The notes under the pieces are model-generated. The model was not told the DNA's origin. It made no database searches and was given only the letters and a program-made list of their open reading frames with translations. Source: Diaphorobacter caeni (GTDB taxonomy: Bacteria; Pseudomonadota; Gammaproteobacteria; Burkholderiales; Burkholderiaceae_C). Taken from it: DNA of 64,000 nt. The DNA lies in the NCBI RefSeq assembly GCF_015354245.1, contig NZ_JADKYZ010000013.1, positions 45,429 through 109,428 on the forward strand, given 5' to 3'. Positions 46,709 through 63,164 of this stretch are shown piece after piece (the stretch's first letter is position 1; each line of letters starts with the position of its first letter). A program made the translations under genes and the position numbers.

Positions 46709-48109
46709 TCACGCAGCCAGCTTTTGCAGAAGTGCGTAGTAAAAGCCGTCATGGTCACCTATCGCATTCTCGCGGAGCTTGTCATCTCCCGCAGAATGGC
46801 CGGGCATTAAATGGCCCGGCGAGGTGAGTAAATCTGCATCAGTGTTGCGCGAGAGAAACGCTTTGATCTGATTCCGCCCTTCCACATGGAAGATCGAACA
46901 GGTGCAGTACAGCAGCCTGCCACCCGGCTTGAGCAGCGGCCAGAGCGCGGCCAGCAGCCGCTCCTGCAGCTTGGCGAGCTGCGGCAGATCGCTCTCGCGG
47001 CGCAGCCAGCGCACATCGGGATGGCGGCGCACGATGCCCGCGGCGCTGCAGGGCGCGTCGAGCAAGATGGCATCAAACTGCGCACGGCCATTGGCCTTGG
47101 GCCACCACTCGTCCACGTCGCCGGCATCGGTCACCAGCACCTGGGCCTTGAGCTTCAATCGCTCGAGCGTCTCGCCAATGCGACGGGCACGCTCGCCGTC
47201 CATCTCGAGCGCCGTCATCTGCCACTTCTGCTGCGCACCCGCGAGTTCGAGGATGTGGGCGGTCTTGCCGCCCGGCGCGGCGCAGGCGTCGAGGATCTGC
47301 AGAGGTTGTGCCTGATCCAGACCCTCGGTGATCAGCGGGGCGGCCAACTGGGCCGCGGCATCTTGCACCGACACCGCGCCCTCCGCAAAGCCGGGCAACT
47401 GCGACACCGGCGCGGCCTGCGCGAGTTCGATGCCACTTGCGCCCACGCGCACGCCCGGCAGGCCTGAGGCTTCGAGCGTTTGCAGATATTCCGCAGCCTG
47501 TCCACGCAGCGCATTCACCCGCAGCGTCATCGGGGCATGGGCATTGTTGGCCGCGAGGATCTGCTGCCAGTGGTCCGGATAGTCCTTCTGCACCGCACGA
47601 ATCCACCACAGCGGATGGTTCCACTGCGCGACCGGGTCCTTGTCGGTGGCGGCGACCAGCGCATCGCGCTCGCGCAGAAAGCGGCGCAGGCAAGCGTTCA
47701 CAAAACCCGCCTGACCGCGCGTCGTCGCATTGCGCTTGGCGGCCTCCACGGCCTGGCTCACGAGCGTGAACGGCGGATACGGAGCGGCATCTTCCTGCCA
47801 GGCCAGGGCAAGCGCCGTGCACAACAGGTTGTCGACGCGCGGCGGCGGGTTGCGCGCGGCCAGCTCCTTGCGCAGCGCCTGCGCGCGCCCCAGTTGGCGC
47901 AGGGCCTGAAACAGCAGCGCCTGCACGCCGGGGCGCAGACTGCGCTCGACCTGCTCGAGCACCGCCGTCGCCGACTGCCCGCCACGCACGGCCTGCAGGC
48001 ACTGCGCGGCCGCATCAAGCTGCTTCCACAGTGCCGGGCCTTGCGGTTCTGCAGCGCAGTTCTGCGTTTGGGATGAAGAGGATGTTGTCTTCTTGGACTG
48101 AGTCGCCAT
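46709..48109 (-). CDS. rsmB: 16S rRNA (cytosine(967)-C5)-methyltransferase
   Basis: A 466-residue enzyme that methylates C967 of 16S rRNA. The N-terminal NusB-like RNA-binding part (about 25-170) is followed by an m5C methyltransferase domain. It has the SAM motif LDACAAPGGKT (around 278), DAPCSAAG with the conserved Cys, and the catalytic YCTCSIF Cys (around 402). The Thr/Ser-rich N-terminus is slightly extended. It is the first gene of the rsmB-DUF4390-NtrYX-like row, a conserved order in this group. Confidence 0.93.
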   Translation of the reverse strand: MATQSKKTTSSSSQTQNCAAEPQGPALWKQLDAAAQCLQAVRGGQSATAVLEQVERSLRPGVQALLFQALRQLGRAQALRKELAARNPPPRVDNLLCTALALAWQEDAAPYPPFTLVSQAVEAAKRNATTRGQAGFVNACLRRFLRERDALVAATDKDPVAQWNHPLWWIRAVQKDYPDHWQQILAANNAHAPMTLRVNALRGQAAEYLQTLEASGLPGVRVGASGIELAQAAPVSQLPGFAEGAVSVQDAAAQLAAPLITEGLDQAQPLQILDACAAPGGKTAHILELAGAQQKWQMTALEMDGERARRIGETLERLKLKAQVLVTDAGDVDEWWPKANGRAQFDAILLDAPCSAAGIVRRHPDVRWLRRESDLPQLAKLQERLLAALWPLLKPGGRLLYCTCSIFHVEGRNQIKAFLSRNTDADLLTSPGHLMPGHSAGDDKLRENAIGDHDGFYYALLQKLAA

Positions 48110-48145
48110 AAGCCGGAAAAACCATTCGGGGCCGCGTGGTGCCGA

Positions 48146-48721
48146 TCAAAGCATCAGTGCCCGCTTGAAGCCGAAAACCCCCGCCAGCATGCTCGCGGGA
48201 AACTGGGCTACGGCCTTGTTGTAATGATCCACCGCTGCATTGAATTGAGCGGTGGCGAGATCGATCTGCGTGCGCTGGTGCGCACTGCGTTCGATGAGTG
48301 AATGAAGCGACGTCGTCGCGGAGCCTGTGCCGGCTGCACCGCCGCCATCCCCCGCCTCCGAAGACTGCGCCTGTGAGGCCTGCACCAACGCCTGCCATGC
48401 GGCATCGAGCACCTTGCCCGCAGCGACCAGCGCGGAGCCAGCCTGCTCGTCCAGCGGACGCGAACGCATCACCGCCAGCGACGCCGCGTACTGTGTGCCC
48501 GAAGCCCGCAAGGCCTCGTGCATCTGCGCATCCTGCGGCACGCGCGGACCGGCAACCACGGCGTCGTATTCACCGAGCAGCGCCGTGCGCCGGAGCAGCT
48601 CCGCATCGAGCGCGCCGAATGCCTGGATCGCGGCCGAGCGCAGACGCACCAGTCGGTTGTACGCACCGACGGCCCAGAACACCAGCACGGCCAGAGCGAT
48701 GAGCCAGCCAGTCAGGAACAT
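48146..48721 (-). CDS. LemA family protein
   Basis: A 191-residue protein with a single N-terminal helix (FLTGWLIALAVLVFWAVG, 2-19) followed by a long helical bundle, typical of LemA. The ending AQFPASMLAGVFGFKRALM and the YNRLVRLRS stretch are family-like. The domain lies mostly on one side of the membrane; function is unknown. ATG 48721 has AAAGGA before it. The gene lies 36 bases upstream of rsmB on the same strand but reads into it, so they may be one unit. Confidence 0.85.
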   Translation of the reverse strand: MFLTGWLIALAVLVFWAVGAYNRLVRLRSAAIQAFGALDAELLRRTALLGEYDAVVAGPRVPQDAQMHEALRASGTQYAASLAVMRSRPLDEQAGSALVAAGKVLDAAWQALVQASQAQSSEAGDGGGAAGTGSATTSLHSLIERSAHQRTQIDLATAQFNAAVDHYNKAVAQFPASMLAGVFGFKRALML

Positions 48722-48810
48722 GGGGTGCAATCCTTTGGAGGAAGACGACGTGTCATGCAATGCATGCCCGCAATGTAGAGCACTTTCGGCTCGCCAAGTG
48801 CTCACAAAAA

Positions 48811-48855
48811 GAAAAACTCCCGCACTATCCGTGCATTGCACGGCAGGGCGGGAGT
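48811..48855 (-). terminator. Terminator of the rpoBC unit
   Basis: Read on the minus strand: ACTCCCGC ... GCGGGAGT stem enclosing an inner hairpin CCGTGC-aat-GCACGG, followed by TTTTTCTTTTT. It begins about 46 bases after the rpoC stop, the expected end of the rpl-rpo transcript. Confidence 0.92.
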
Positions 48856-48900
48856 CGGGATCGACGCGGTGCGTCGATCTCAGCGCGGGTTACGGATCAA

Positions 48901-51900
48901 TCAATCCGCAGTGCCGGCGCCTTGGTCCTGAGCGGCAGGCTCCACTGCGTCGTCGGCATCACCTGCGGTGGCCAGCTCTGCAGCTTCGGCGTCGGCGATC
49001 GCACGGCGCTCGGCTTCGTCCATCGCGTCCTTGGCCTTGCGGGCCTGGTGGTATGCCAGACCGGTACCGGCCGGGATCAGACGACCCACGATGACGTTTT
49101 CCTTCAGGCCACGCAGCTCGTCGCGCTTGCCCATGATGGCGGCTTCGGTCAGCACGCGCGTCGTTTCCTGGAAGGAAGCGGCGGAGATGAACGAGTCGGT
49201 CGACAGCGATGCCTTCGTGATACCCAACAGGATGTTGGAGTACGTTGCCGGAATCTTGCCTTCCTTCTGCAGCGCTTCGTTCGTGTTGAGGATCTCCGAA
49301 CGCTCGACCTGTTCACCCGAGATGTAGGTGGACTCGCCGATGTTCTCGACCACAACGCGACGCAGCATCTGGCGCACGATCACTTCAATGTGCTTGTCGT
49401 TGATCTTCACGCCCTGCAAGCGGTACACGTCCTGCACTTCATCAACGATGTAGCGCGCCAGTTCTTCGATGCCCAGCAGACGCAGGATGTCCTGCGGATC
49501 CGCGGGTCCGTCGACGACCAGCTCGCCCTTGTTGACGACCTGACCTTCGTGCACCAGAACGTTCTTTTCCTTCGGAACCAGTTCGTCCCAGACCTTGCCT
49601 TCCGGATCGGTGATCTGCAGACGGACCTTGCCCTTGGTTTCCTTGCCGAACGAGATCGTGCCGGTCATTTCGGCCAGCATGCCCTTGTCCTTTGGCGAAC
49701 GCGCTTCGAACAGTTCGGCCACACGTGGCAGACCACCGGTAATGTCGCGGGTCTTCTGACCTTCGACCGGGATACGGGCCAGAACTTCGCCTGGGCCCAC
49801 GTCCTGATCGTCACGCACCTGAATCAGAGCGCCGACCTGGAAGCCGATCGTCACCGAGTGATCGGTGCCGGGGATCTTCACTTCCTGGCCGTTCGCGTCG
49901 ATCAGCTTGACCTGCGGACGCACCACCTTGGCGGAGCCGCGACGCTTCGGATCGATCACCACCAGCGTGGACAGACCGGTCACTTCGTCGACCTGCTTGG
50001 CAACCGTGAGGCCTTCCTCGACGTTCTCGAACTTCACGCGACCAGCGTACTCGGTGATGATCGGGCGTGTCAGCGGATCCCAGTTGGCGAGAATCGCGCC
50101 CGCCTTGATGGCCTGATCGGCCTTCACGGTCAGCGTCGCGCCGTACGGCACCTTGTGACGCTCACGCTCGCGGCCGTTGTCGCTGATGACGATTTCGCCG
50201 GAACGGGAAATCACCACCAGTTCACCCTTGGTGTTGGTGACGTAGCGCATCGTGCTGTTGAAGCTGATCGAACCGTTCGACTTGGCTTCCACGCTCGAGG
50301 CCACCGCCGCACGCGACGCCGCACCACCGATGTGGAACGTACGCATGGTCAGCTGGGTGCCTGGTTCGCCGATGGACTGCGCAGCGATCACGCCCACGGC
50401 TTCGCCGAGGTTGATCATGCCGCCACGACCCAAGTCGCGACCGTAGCACTTGGCGCACAGGCCGTAGCGGGTTTCGCAGGTCAGCGCCGTGCGCACCTTC
50501 ACTTCGTCCACGCCCTGGGCTTCGATCTCTTCGATCGTGTCCTCGTCCAGCAGCGTGCCGGCCGGAACCAGCACCACGCGGGTTTCAGGGTGGATGATGT
50601 CTTCGGCAGCGACGCGACCGAGGATACGGTCACGCAGCGACTCGATGGTTTCACCACCTTCGACGATGGCGCGCATCAGCGAACCATTGTGCGTGCCGCA
50701 GTCCTGCTCATTCACCACGAGGTCTTGCGTCACGTCCACCAGACGACGTGTCAGGTAACCCGAGTTCGCCGTCTTCAACGCCGTATCCGCCAGACCCTTA
50801 CGGGCACCGTGGGTGGAGATGAAGTACTGCAACACGTTCAGGCCTTCGCGGAAGTTCGCGGTGATAGGCGTCTCGATGATGGAGCCGTCAGGCTTTGCCA
50901 TCAGGCCACGCATACCGGCGAGCTGACGAATCTGGGCTGCGGAACCGCGGGCACCGGAGTCGGCCATCATGTAAATCGAATTGAACGATTCCTGATCGAC
51001 TTCCTTGCCGTGACGGTCGATGGTCTTTTGCTTGGACAGCTGCTGCATCATGACCTTGGAGACTTCGTCACCGGCCTTGCCCCAGATGTCCACGACCTTG
51101 TTGTAGCGCTCGCCAGCGGTCACCAGACCGGAGACGTACTGCTGTTCGATCTCCTTCACTTCCTTCTCGGCGCGGCCGATGATGTCCGCCTTCTGCGGTG
51201 GCACCAGCATGTCGTCCACGCAGATGGAAATACCTGCGCGGGTCGCGAGACGGAAACCGTTCTGCAGCAGCTTGTCGGCAAACACCACGGTTTCCTTCAG
51301 GCCGCACTTGCGGAAGCTCACGTTGATGAGCTTGGAGATTTCCTTCTTCTTGAGCGCCTTGTTGATGTTCGCGAAAGGCAGGCCCTTGGGAAGGATTTCG
51401 GACAGCAGTGCGCGGCCGACGGTGGTTTCCACGAGCTTGGTCTCGGGCTCGAATTCGCCCGTCGCCTTGTTCTTGGTCCACTCGGTCAGACGCACACTGA
51501 TGCGTGCAGCCAGCTCGGCTTCACCGGCGTCCAGTGCGCGCTGCACTTCACCGATGTCGGAGAACACCAGGCCTTCACCCTTGCCGTTGATCTTGTCACG
51601 AGTGGCGTGATAAAGACCCAGCACCACGTCCTGCGAAGGAACGATGGAAGGCTCGCCCGAAGCGGGGAACAACACGTTGTTCGATGCCAGCATCAGCGTA
51701 CGGGCTTCGAGCTGCGCTTCCACCGACAGTGGAACGTGAACGGCCATCTGGTCACCGTCGAAGTCGGCGTTGAACGCCGCGCAGACGAGTGGGTGCAGCT
51801 GGATCGCCTTGCCTTCGATGAGGATAGGCTCGAACGCCTGAATGCCCAAACGGTGCAGCGTAGGCGCACGGTTCAGCATGATCGGGTGTTCCTTGATGAC

Positions 51901-53136
51901 CTCTTCCAGGATGTCCCACACCACTGGCGTGCCGGCTTCCACTTCCTTCTTGGCGGCCTTGATGGTCGTGGCGATGCCCATCGCTTCGAGGCGCGAGAAG
52001 ATGAATGGCTTGAACAGTTCCAGCGCCATCAGCTTGGGCAGACCGCACTGGTGCAGCTTGAGGTAAGGACCCACGGTAATCACGGAACGACCGGAGTAGT
52101 CCACGCGCTTGCCCAGCAAGTTCTGACGGAAACGACCGCTCTTACCCTTGATCATGTCGGCCAGCGACTTCAGGGCACGCTTGTTCGCGCCCGTCATCGC
52201 CTTGCCGCGACGGCCGTTGTCCAGCAGCGAATCCACCGCTTCCTGCAGCATCCGCTTTTCGTTGCGCGCGATGATTTCCGGAGCCTTCAGCTCCAGCAGG
52301 CGGCGCAGACGCGAGTTGCGGTTGATGACGCGGCGATACAGGTCGTTCAGGTCGGACGTAGCGAAGCGGCCGCCATCCAGCGGCACCAGCGGACGCAGAT
52401 CCGGCGGCAGCACGGGCAGCACTTCCAGCACCATCCACTCAGGCTTGATGCCGGACTTCTTGAACGCTTCCAGAACCTTCAGGCGCTTGGCGTTCTTCTT
52501 GACCTTGACTTCGGAGCCGGTCAGATCGCCACGCAGACGCTCGATTTCCATATCGATGTCGATGCCTTCGAGCAGATCCTTGATGCCTTCCGCGCCCATC
52601 TTGGCGATGAATTCATCACCGTATTCCTTGCGCTTGGCGTCGTAGTCGTCCTCGGACATGATGCCGAACTTCTTCAGCGGAGTCATGCCGGGGTCGGTCA
52701 CCACATAAGCTTCGAAGTACAGCACGCGTTCGATGTCGCGCAGCGTCATGTCGAGCACGAGACCCAGACGCGATGGCAGCGACTTCAGGAACCAGATGTG
52801 CGCGCAAGGAGCGGCCAGGTCGATGTGACCCATACGCTCGCGACGCACCTTGGTCTGCGTGACTTCAACGCCGCACTTCTCGCAGATCACACCGCGGTGC
52901 TTGAGGCGCTTGTACTTGCCGCACAGGCATTCGTAGTCCTTGATGGGACCGAAGATCTTGGCGCAGAACAGACCGTCGCGCTCTGGCTTGAACGTGCGGT
53001 AGTTGATCGTCTCAGGCTTCTTCACCTCGCCGAAAGACCACGAGCGGATCTTTTCGGGCGAAGCCATGCCGATCTTGATGGCATCGAAATGCTCATCGGG
53101 CGTGAATTGCTTGAACAGGTCGAGTAACGATTTCAT
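48901..53136 (-). CDS. rpoC: DNA-directed RNA polymerase subunit beta'
   Basis: The 1411-residue beta' subunit. The catalytic [10 protein letters not shown] motif (Mg-binding Asp triad, near 460), the N-terminal zinc site ([20 protein letters not shown], in part) and the trigger-loop region are all seen. The second zinc site ([13 protein letters not shown]) is near 893-905. Length and order fit betaproteobacterial RpoC. It starts 20 bases after rpoB. The Ala/Asp-rich C-terminus is normal for the group. Confidence 0.98.
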   Translation of the reverse strand: MKSLLDLFKQFTPDEHFDAIKIGMASPEKIRSWSFGEVKKPETINYRTFKPERDGLFCAKIFGPIKDYECLCGKYKRLKHRGVICEKCGVEVTQTKVRRERMGHIDLAAPCAHIWFLKSLPSRLGLVLDMTLRDIERVLYFEAYVVTDPGMTPLKKFGIMSEDDYDAKRKEYGDEFIAKMGAEGIKDLLEGIDIDMEIERLRGDLTGSEVKVKKNAKRLKVLEAFKKSGIKPEWMVLEVLPVLPPDLRPLVPLDGGRFATSDLNDLYRRVINRNSRLRRLLELKAPEIIARNEKRMLQEAVDSLLDNGRRGKAMTGANKRALKSLADMIKGKSGRFRQNLLGKRVDYSGRSVITVGPYLKLHQCGLPKLMALELFKPFIFSRLEAMGIATTIKAAKKEVEAGTPVVWDILEEVIKEHPIMLNRAPTLHRLGIQAFEPILIEGKAIQLHPLVCAAFNADFDGDQMAVHVPLSVEAQLEARTLMLASNNVLFPASGEPSIVPSQDVVLGLYHATRDKINGKGEGLVFSDIGEVQRALDAGEAELAARISVRLTEWTKNKATGEFEPETKLVETTVGRALLSEILPKGLPFANINKALKKKEISKLINVSFRKCGLKETVVFADKLLQNGFRLATRAGISICVDDMLVPPQKADIIGRAEKEVKEIEQQYVSGLVTAGERYNKVVDIWGKAGDEVSKVMMQQLSKQKTIDRHGKEVDQESFNSIYMMADSGARGSAAQIRQLAGMRGLMAKPDGSIIETPITANFREGLNVLQYFISTHGARKGLADTALKTANSGYLTRRLVDVTQDLVVNEQDCGTHNGSLMRAIVEGGETIESLRDRILGRVAAEDIIHPETRVVLVPAGTLLDEDTIEEIEAQGVDEVKVRTALTCETRYGLCAKCYGRDLGRGGMINLGEAVGVIAAQSIGEPGTQLTMRTFHIGGAASRAAVASSVEAKSNGSISFNSTMRYVTNTKGELVVISRSGEIVISDNGRERERHKVPYGATLTVKADQAIKAGAILANWDPLTRPIITEYAGRVKFENVEEGLTVAKQVDEVTGLSTLVVIDPKRRGSAKVVRPQVKLIDANGQEVKIPGTDHSVTIGFQVGALIQVRDDQDVGPGEVLARIPVEGQKTRDITGGLPRVAELFEARSPKDKGMLAEMTGTISFGKETKGKVRLQITDPEGKVWDELVPKEKNVLVHEGQVVNKGELVVDGPADPQDILRLLGIEELARYIVDEVQDVYRLQGVKINDKHIEVIVRQMLRRVVVENIGESTYISGEQVERSEILNTNEALQKEGKIPATYSNILLGITKASLSTDSFISAASFQETTRVLTEAAIMGKRDELRGLKENVIVGRLIPAGTGLAYHQARKAKDAMDEAERRAIADAEAAELATAGDADDAVEPAAQDQGAGTAD

Positions 53137-53156
53137 GGACTCTTTCCCTTTTCAAA

Positions 53157-57281
<4,125 letters not shown>

Positions 57282-57602
57282 GAGATCTCCAGGCAAAGAC
57301 ATGAAACTGGTCTTCGACGACTGCCCTACAAGGCACACTTGTAGGCTTGGCGGTTGGCCACTACCAACCATGGCGGACGGCGATGCGTTGCACATCGCCC
57401 GAACCAAGGCACCTTCTGCTGTCGGATGAATCAGAAGGCACTAGAAAGCGGTTAAAGTGAATACTTGCAAACCGCTTTCTGGTGCGCTCTGGACACAATG
57501 GTCCGAATCTACCGCCTTGATCTGACAACAAAACGACCACGCAGGTCGTCAGACAAGACGTCTTTCCAGCACAGGACAAACCCTTGCACTAGAAGCGCCA
57601 AA

Positions 57603-57632
57603 GGCTGGAGGCCCCTTTTGGAACCTCCAGCC
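57603..57632 (-). terminator. Attenuator-like hairpin between rplL and rpoB
   Basis: GGCTGGAGG / CCTCCAGCC, a 9-bp GC-rich stem with a 12-base loop followed on the minus strand by only TTTGG, about 17 bases after the rplL stop. A partial terminator at this place is well known in E. coli, where it lowers rpoBC relative to r-protein expression. The rest of the 367-base gap (57282-57602) shows no further feature. Confidence 0.75.
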
Positions 57633-57648
57633 CTCAAAACTGACCGAA

Positions 57649-58026
57649 TTACTTCAGTTCAGCCTTAGCACCAGCTTCTGTCAGCTTCTTGGCAGCAGCT
57701 TCAGCGTCAGCCTTAGGCATAGCTTCCTTCAGGGTCTTGGGAGCGCCGTCGACCATGTCCTTGGCTTCCTTCAGGCCCAGACCGGTGATTTCACGCACGG
57801 CCTTGATCACGCCAACCTTGTTTGCGCCTGCTTCGAGCAGAACCAGGTTGAATTCAGTCTTTTCTTCAGCAGCAGCAGCGCCACCAGCAGCGCCGCCAGC
57901 AGCGGGAGCAGCCATAGCAGCGGCGGACACGCCGAACTTCTCTTCAATAGCCTTCACCAGGTCATTGAGTTCCAGAACCGTCATGCTGTCCAGCGCGGTC
58001 AAGAATGCGTCTTTATCGAATGCCAT
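57649..58026 (-). CDS. rplL: Ribosomal protein bL12 (L7/L12)
   Basis: The 125-residue stalk protein: N-terminal dimerisation helix [16 protein letters not shown], Ala/Gly-rich flexible hinge ([12 protein letters not shown]) and the C-terminal domain with [16 protein letters not shown] that recruits translation factors. Length typical. It follows rplJ by 51 bases in the same transcript. Confidence 0.98.
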   Translation of the reverse strand: MAFDKDAFLTALDSMTVLELNDLVKAIEEKFGVSAAAMAAPAAGGAAGGAAAAEEKTEFNLVLLEAGANKVGVIKAVREITGLGLKEAKDMVDGAPKTLKEAMPKADAEAAAKKLTEAGAKAELK

Positions 58027-58077
58027 TTTGATTTCCTAACAATTGGTTTATTTGAGGGATAACTGCGCGCTTTTCAA

Positions 58078-58587
58078 TCAAGCAGCAGCAGCAGCTTCGC
58101 CTTCGCCCTTCTTTGCCGCCAGGGCGCCCAGCACAACGGCTGTACGCGAGATAGGCGACATGAGCAAGCCACACAGCTGAGCCAGCAACACTTCCTTGGA
58201 GGGAATGCTTGCCAGTTCCTTAACGCCGTTCACGTCCAGGGCCTTGCCACCGAAAGCGCCACCGCGAATCACGAGCTTGTCGTTCGTCTTCGCGAAATCG
58301 GCCACCACCTTGGCGGCGGCCACAGCGTCTTCGGAGAAGCCATAGATCAGAGGACCGGTCATCTGGTCGGCGACAACATCAAACTGGCTGCCAGCCACAG
58401 CACGACGTGCCAGAGTGTTCTTCAGAACGCTCAGGGAAACGCCCTTGCTGCGTGCATCAACGCGCAGTTTGGTCATGTCAGCGACCGTGATGCCACGGTA
58501 TTCCGCGATCACCAGCGTTTGAGCTTTTGCGGCGAGGCTGGTCACTTCATTGATGACCGCTTCTTTCTCACTGCGATTAAGACTCAA
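58078..58587 (-). CDS. rplJ: Ribosomal protein uL10
   Basis: A 169-residue stalk-base protein that carries L12 dimers. It begins with the TTG codon (58587; AAGGAG six bases before it) as [15 protein letters not shown], normal in betaproteobacteria. Central [12 protein letters not shown] and the C-terminal L12-binding helix, ending in Ala-rich EGEAAAAA, are present. It is likely autoregulated through its leader RNA by the L10-L12 complex. Confidence 0.97.
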   Translation of the reverse strand: MSLNRSEKEAVINEVTSLAAKAQTLVIAEYRGITVADMTKLRVDARSKGVSLSVLKNTLARRAVAGSQFDVVADQMTGPLIYGFSEDAVAAAKVVADFAKTNDKLVIRGGAFGGKALDVNGVKELASIPSKEVLLAQLCGLLMSPISRTAVVLGALAAKKGEGEAAAAA

Positions 58588-58826
58588 GGTCTACTCCTTC
58601 ATATGCGCACTCCGAACCTAAGTTCTCGATGCGCGCTTAAGTTGCAGCGACCAACTGTTGAGGAAAAATTTCTCGTTCCATCTGCAGCGGGATCGCCATC
58701 TGCGTTGGCTTCCACACGGTTTAAGTGCAGCGGTCTGCACACCAACGGTCTTGGATGACCCGACGCATCACTGCGCCGACCCACCACTGAGGCACTCTTG
58801 CGAGCGCCTCAAGATCTTTTTAGCAA
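58588..58826 (-). promoter_or_regulatory. rplJ leader, probable L10(L12) autoregulatory RNA
   Basis: The 239-base untranslated stretch between rplA and rplJ is where a promoter and the L10-binding leader are expected in proteobacteria. It has GC-rich and AT-rich segments that could fold, such as CGGCGCAGTGATGCGTCG. I cannot confirm a kink-turn by eye, so this is placed by position. Confidence 0.5.
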
Positions 58827-59522
58827 TTACGCTGCGATGGACTGTGTATCCACACGGACGCCAACGCCCATGGTGGAGGACACAGCGACCTTGCGCAGGT
58901 AAACACCCTTGCTCGACGCAGGCTTGGACTTGTTCAGCGCTTCGATCAGAGCAGCCAGGTTGCCCTGCAGCTTCTCGTTGTCGAACGAGCGACGGCCAAT
59001 CGTGCCGTGGATGATGCCGGCCTTGTCGACGCGGAACTGGATCTGACCAGCCTTGGCGTTCTTGACAGCGGTAGCGACGTCAGGAGTCACGGTGCCAACC
59101 TTGGGGTTGGGCATCAGGCCACGTGGGCCCAGGATCTGACCCAGGGTACCCACGATGCGCATTGCATCGGGAGCAGCGATCACCACGTCGAAGGGCATGT
59201 CGCCAGCCTTCACTTGGGCAGCCAGGTCGTCCATGCCGACGATGTCTGCGCCTGCGGCCTTGGCTTCTTCAGCCTTGGCGCCTTGGGCGAACACGGCCAC
59301 GCGAGTGGTCTTGCCGGTGCCGTGAGGCAGAACGACAGCGCCACGCACCACTTGGTCCGACTTCTTGGCATCCACGCCGAGTTGCACTGCAACGTCGATG
59401 GACTCGTCGAACTTGGCGGTAGCGGCTTCCTTCACGATAGCCACAGCTTCAGCGAATGCGTACAGCTTGGTGCTGTCAACCTTGCCGGCCAATGCTTTTT
59501 GCTTCTTGGTCAACTTCGCCAT
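58827..59522 (-). CDS. rplA: Ribosomal protein uL1
   Basis: A 231-residue L1-stalk protein with the segments [20 protein letters not shown] (in part) and [13 protein letters not shown] typical of uL1. In E. coli L1 also represses the rplKA mRNA. It starts two bases after rplK stops, so the two are one translational unit. Confidence 0.98.
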   Translation of the reverse strand: MAKLTKKQKALAGKVDSTKLYAFAEAVAIVKEAATAKFDESIDVAVQLGVDAKKSDQVVRGAVVLPHGTGKTTRVAVFAQGAKAEEAKAAGADIVGMDDLAAQVKAGDMPFDVVIAAPDAMRIVGTLGQILGPRGLMPNPKVGTVTPDVATAVKNAKAGQIQFRVDKAGIIHGTIGRRSFDNEKLQGNLAALIEALNKSKPASSKGVYLRKVAVSSTMGVGVRVDTQSIAA

Positions 59523-59524
59523 GA

Positions 59525-59956
59525 TTACAGTCCTTCCACAGTCACGCCCATGGAGCGGGCCGAACCTGCCAGCGTGCGCACAGCGGCGTCAACGTCAGCG
59601 GCATTCATGTCCTTCAGCTTGGTCTTTGCGATTTCTTCCAGCTGGGCGCGGGTGATCTTGCCGACCTTGGTCTTCAGAGGATTCGAGGAACCCTTGTCGA
59701 GCTTGATGGCCTTCTTGATCAGCACGGTGGCTGGAGGAGTCTTGATGACGAACGTGAAGCTCTTGTCAGCAAAAGCCGTGATCACCACTGGCAGTGGCAG
59801 ACCTGGCTCAACACCTTGAGTCTGCGCATTGAATGCCTTGCAGAACTCCATGATGTTCAGACCGCGCTGACCCAGCGCTGGACCGATTGGAGGAGATGGA
59901 TTTGCCTTACCAGCTGGAACTTGCAGCTTGATAAAGCCGACGATTTTTTTCGCCAT
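59525..59956 (-). CDS. rplK: Ribosomal protein uL11
   Basis: A 143-residue protein of the GTPase-associated centre. N-terminal [20 protein letters not shown] and [20 protein letters not shown] are exactly family-like. It is followed by rplA after two bases and preceded by a 147-base gap after nusG. Confidence 0.98.
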   Translation of the reverse strand: MAKKIVGFIKLQVPAGKANPSPPIGPALGQRGLNIMEFCKAFNAQTQGVEPGLPLPVVITAFADKSFTFVIKTPPATVLIKKAIKLDKGSSNPLKTKVGKITRAQLEEIAKTKLKDMNAADVDAAVRTLAGSARSMGVTVEGL

Positions 59957-60103
59957 GGCTAATTTCCTTGCGGGTCATAACGCCTGTCTTGCTTTCACAA
60001 GACACGCTCCCCGGGGTTGCAGCTCGAAGTGAAGTGGCTTCCGATGCAGAGCTGTGAAGCATCGGACCACTGATCCTTGCAGATCAGGTCTTGGGAGAAA
60101 GAC

Positions 60104-60706
60104 TTATGTCTTCTCGACCTGAGCGAATTCCAATTCGACCGGTGTGGAGCGTCCGAAAATCATCACCGACACACGCAGGCGATTCTTCTCGTAGTTGACT
60201 TCTTCCACGGAACCGTTGAAGTCGGTGAAGGGGCCTTCCTTCACGCGGATCAGCTCACCCACGGTGAACTCGATCTTGTGGCGTGGCTTCTCGGTGCCCT
60301 CTTCCATCTGGCTGACGATCTTCTGGACTTCATCGTCAGAGATCGGCGCGGGACGGTTCTTGGAACCACCCACGAAGCCCGTGACCTTGCTGGTGTGCTT
60401 CACCAAGTGCCACGTGTCATCTTCCATCACCATTTCAACGAACACATAACCAGGATAAAGGCGACGCTCGGTCGTCTTGCGCTGGCCATTCTTCATTTCG
60501 ACCACTTCTTCGGTCGGAACCAGAATACGGCCAAACTTGTCCTGCATGCCCGCACGGGCGATGCGTTCGGTGATGTTGCGCTCCACCGCCTTTTCCATAC
60601 CCGAATAGGCATGAACGATGTACCAGCGCAGATCCGGATTGCCTGCAGCTACGGGAGCAGGAACTGCCGCTGCAGCGCCAGCATTTTCCATGGCGTCATC
60701 AGTCAT
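60104..60706 (-). CDS. nusG: Transcription termination/antitermination protein NusG
   Basis: A 200-residue protein with an NGN domain ([19 protein letters not shown], in part) and a C-terminal KOW domain ([19 protein letters not shown], in part). An extra 20-residue Ala/Pro-rich N-terminus is present. It links RNA polymerase with Rho or ribosomes. It starts four bases from the secE stop. Confidence 0.97.
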   Translation of the reverse strand: MTDDAMENAGAAAAVPAPVAAGNPDLRWYIVHAYSGMEKAVERNITERIARAGMQDKFGRILVPTEEVVEMKNGQRKTTERRLYPGYVFVEMVMEDDTWHLVKHTSKVTGFVGGSKNRPAPISDDEVQKIVSQMEEGTEKPRHKIEFTVGELIRVKEGPFTDFNGSVEEVNYEKNRLRVSVMIFGRSTPVELEFAQVEKT

Positions 60707-60709
60707 CAG

Positions 60710-61093
60710 TTACTTCCTCCAACCCAGAACCAAATCGTACAAGAGCCATTCAAGCGTCTTGTCGGTAAACCACAGGAACAGCGCCATGATCACCACAAAG
60801 GCGAACACATAGCCGGTCATCTGCAGCGCTTCCTTGCGGGTAGGCCAGACAACCTTGTGCACTTCCTTCCACGCATCGCGAGCGAAGGCCACGAATTGCC
60901 GGCCAGGCTCGGAAACAAGAAACACCACTACGGCCGCAATCAATCCCACCAGCAACACAGCCCATTGCACCAATGGACCCTGCTTGGAAAGCACATAGAA
61001 GCCGGCAATAGAGGCCAATACCAGTACGACGGCCAAGGCAAGCTTCGCCTTGTCCGCTCCAGTACTAACCGTTTCAACCTGAGAAGTGGCCAT
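60710..61093 (-). CDS. secE: Preprotein translocase subunit SecE
   Basis: A 127-residue inner-membrane protein with three helices, as in E. coli: LALAVVLVLASIAGFYVL, WAVLLVGLIAAVVVFLV and YVFAFVVIMALFLWF. The conserved cytoplasmic segment between the last two reads EVHKVVWPTRKEAL. It stabilises SecY in the Sec translocon. ATG 61093 (MATSQVETV) is preferred over an in-frame TTG upstream. It follows tRNA-Trp and overlaps nothing. Confidence 0.95.
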   Translation of the reverse strand: MATSQVETVSTGADKAKLALAVVLVLASIAGFYVLSKQGPLVQWAVLLVGLIAAVVVFLVSEPGRQFVAFARDAWKEVHKVVWPTRKEALQMTGYVFAFVVIMALFLWFTDKTLEWLLYDLVLGWRK

Positions 61094-61138
61094 ATGTGAC
61101 TGCAATCATTTCTTATTCCAGCGTCGCACAAGACGCCG

Positions 61139-61163
61139 AAGCCCGCCAAGGCTTGGCGGGCTT
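61139..61163. terminator. Hairpin between tRNA-Trp and secE
   Basis: 10-bp stem AAGCCCGCCA / TGGCGGGCTT with a five-base loop, 18 bases after the tRNA-Trp 3' end. On the minus strand no T-run follows, so it is more likely a tRNA-processing or weak attenuation hairpin than a full terminator. Confidence 0.55.
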
Positions 61164-61181
61164 ATTGTTTCCACCCTTAGG

Positions 61182-61257
61182 TGGCAGGGGCAGTAGGAAT
61201 CGAACCTACAACCTTCGGTTTTGGAGACCGACGCTCTGCCAATTGAGCTATACCCCT
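61182..61257 (-). tRNA. tRNA-Trp (anticodon CCA)
   Basis: A 76-base cloverleaf with CCA end. The anticodon stem around TCTCCAAAA gives CCA. Acceptor AGGGGTA / TGCCCCT pairs fully, counting one G-T pair. It lies between tuf and secE, a classical position. Confidence 0.97.
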
Positions 61258-61269
61258 ACGAATCAAAAC

Positions 61270-62460
<1,191 letters not shown>

Positions 62461-62524
62461 TTCTTGACTCCGAAAACTACACCTGAAAATAAGGCGCAAC
62501 CCGAACGGACGCACCTGAAACTTG

Positions 62525-62599
<75 letters not shown>

Positions 62600-62643
62600 A
62601 ACTTCACAGCGCATTGCGCTTAACTTTTCTCACAAACCAGCTA

Positions 62644-62717
62644 TGGAGCGGGAGACGGGAATCGAACCCGCGTCATTAGCTTGGAAGGCTAAGGTTCTAC
62701 CATTGAACTACTCCCGC
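62644..62717 (-). tRNA. tRNA-Gly (anticodon TCC)
   Basis: A 74-base cloverleaf with CCA end. Anticodon stem TTAGC/GCTAA encloses CTTCCAA, giving TCC. Acceptor GCGGGAG/CTCCCGC is perfect. Second in the tRNA row. Confidence 0.97.
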
Positions 62718-62769
62718 TTGATCCATTGATCAGCGTCGCACCCCAACGAGGACCTCGACTCTCATAATT

Positions 62770-62855
62770 TGGTGGAGGGGACTGGATTCGAACCAGTGTA
62801 GGCGTAAGCCAACAGATTTACAGTCTGCCCCCTTTAGCCACTCGGGCACCCCTCC
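62770..62855 (-). tRNA. tRNA-Tyr (anticodon GTA)
   Basis: An 86-base class II cloverleaf with a long variable arm (GGCTTACGCC). Anticodon stem GCAGA/TCTGT encloses CTGTAAA, giving GTA. Acceptor GGAGGGG/CCCCTCC is perfect, CCA encoded. It is first in the row and lies right behind a strong promoter. As a GUN tRNA it is a substrate for the Tgt enzyme encoded at 20812. Confidence 0.97.
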
Positions 62856-62867
62856 GGAGAACTTGCA

Positions 62868-62896
62868 ATTATAGCGGATTTTTCATCCTCACCCAA
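62868..62896 (-). promoter_or_regulatory. Sigma-70 promoter of the tRNA-Tyr-Gly-Thr-tuf transcript
   Basis: On the minus strand TTGGGT (62891-62896) and a perfect TATAAT (62868-62873) are spaced by 17 bases, and the tRNA-Tyr 5' end is 12 bases past the -10. This is the only strong promoter-like pair in the 309-base gap 62856-63164; the rest shows no clear feature. Confidence 0.85.
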
Positions 62897-63164
62897 GAAA
62901 CCCTAAAAATATTTTCAAGATTCTTGGCTTCGTCCAAGCCCACCAAACTGCAGCTCGTATTGTAGCCCGGCAGGAGGGCCACTTTCGGGAAAACACGAAG
63001 AGAAATGCACGGAAAGACGATTTTTTTGAACACGCCTTCTTTCTGTGCCAGGGGCATGCTTCTCGACACACTCGCACCCATTCTTTGTCCTTGCCTGTGG
63101 AGATCAAACTGCCCGTTTTCGAGCAGCGGTACAAAGGGAAATCCCCCCCTTCGGTCACCTGCCA

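Noticed and set aside
61139..61163. Hairpin after tRNA-Trp as a full terminator
   Set aside because: No T-run follows on the minus strand, and secE-nusG downstream are normally co-transcribed with it; kept only as a weak hairpin.
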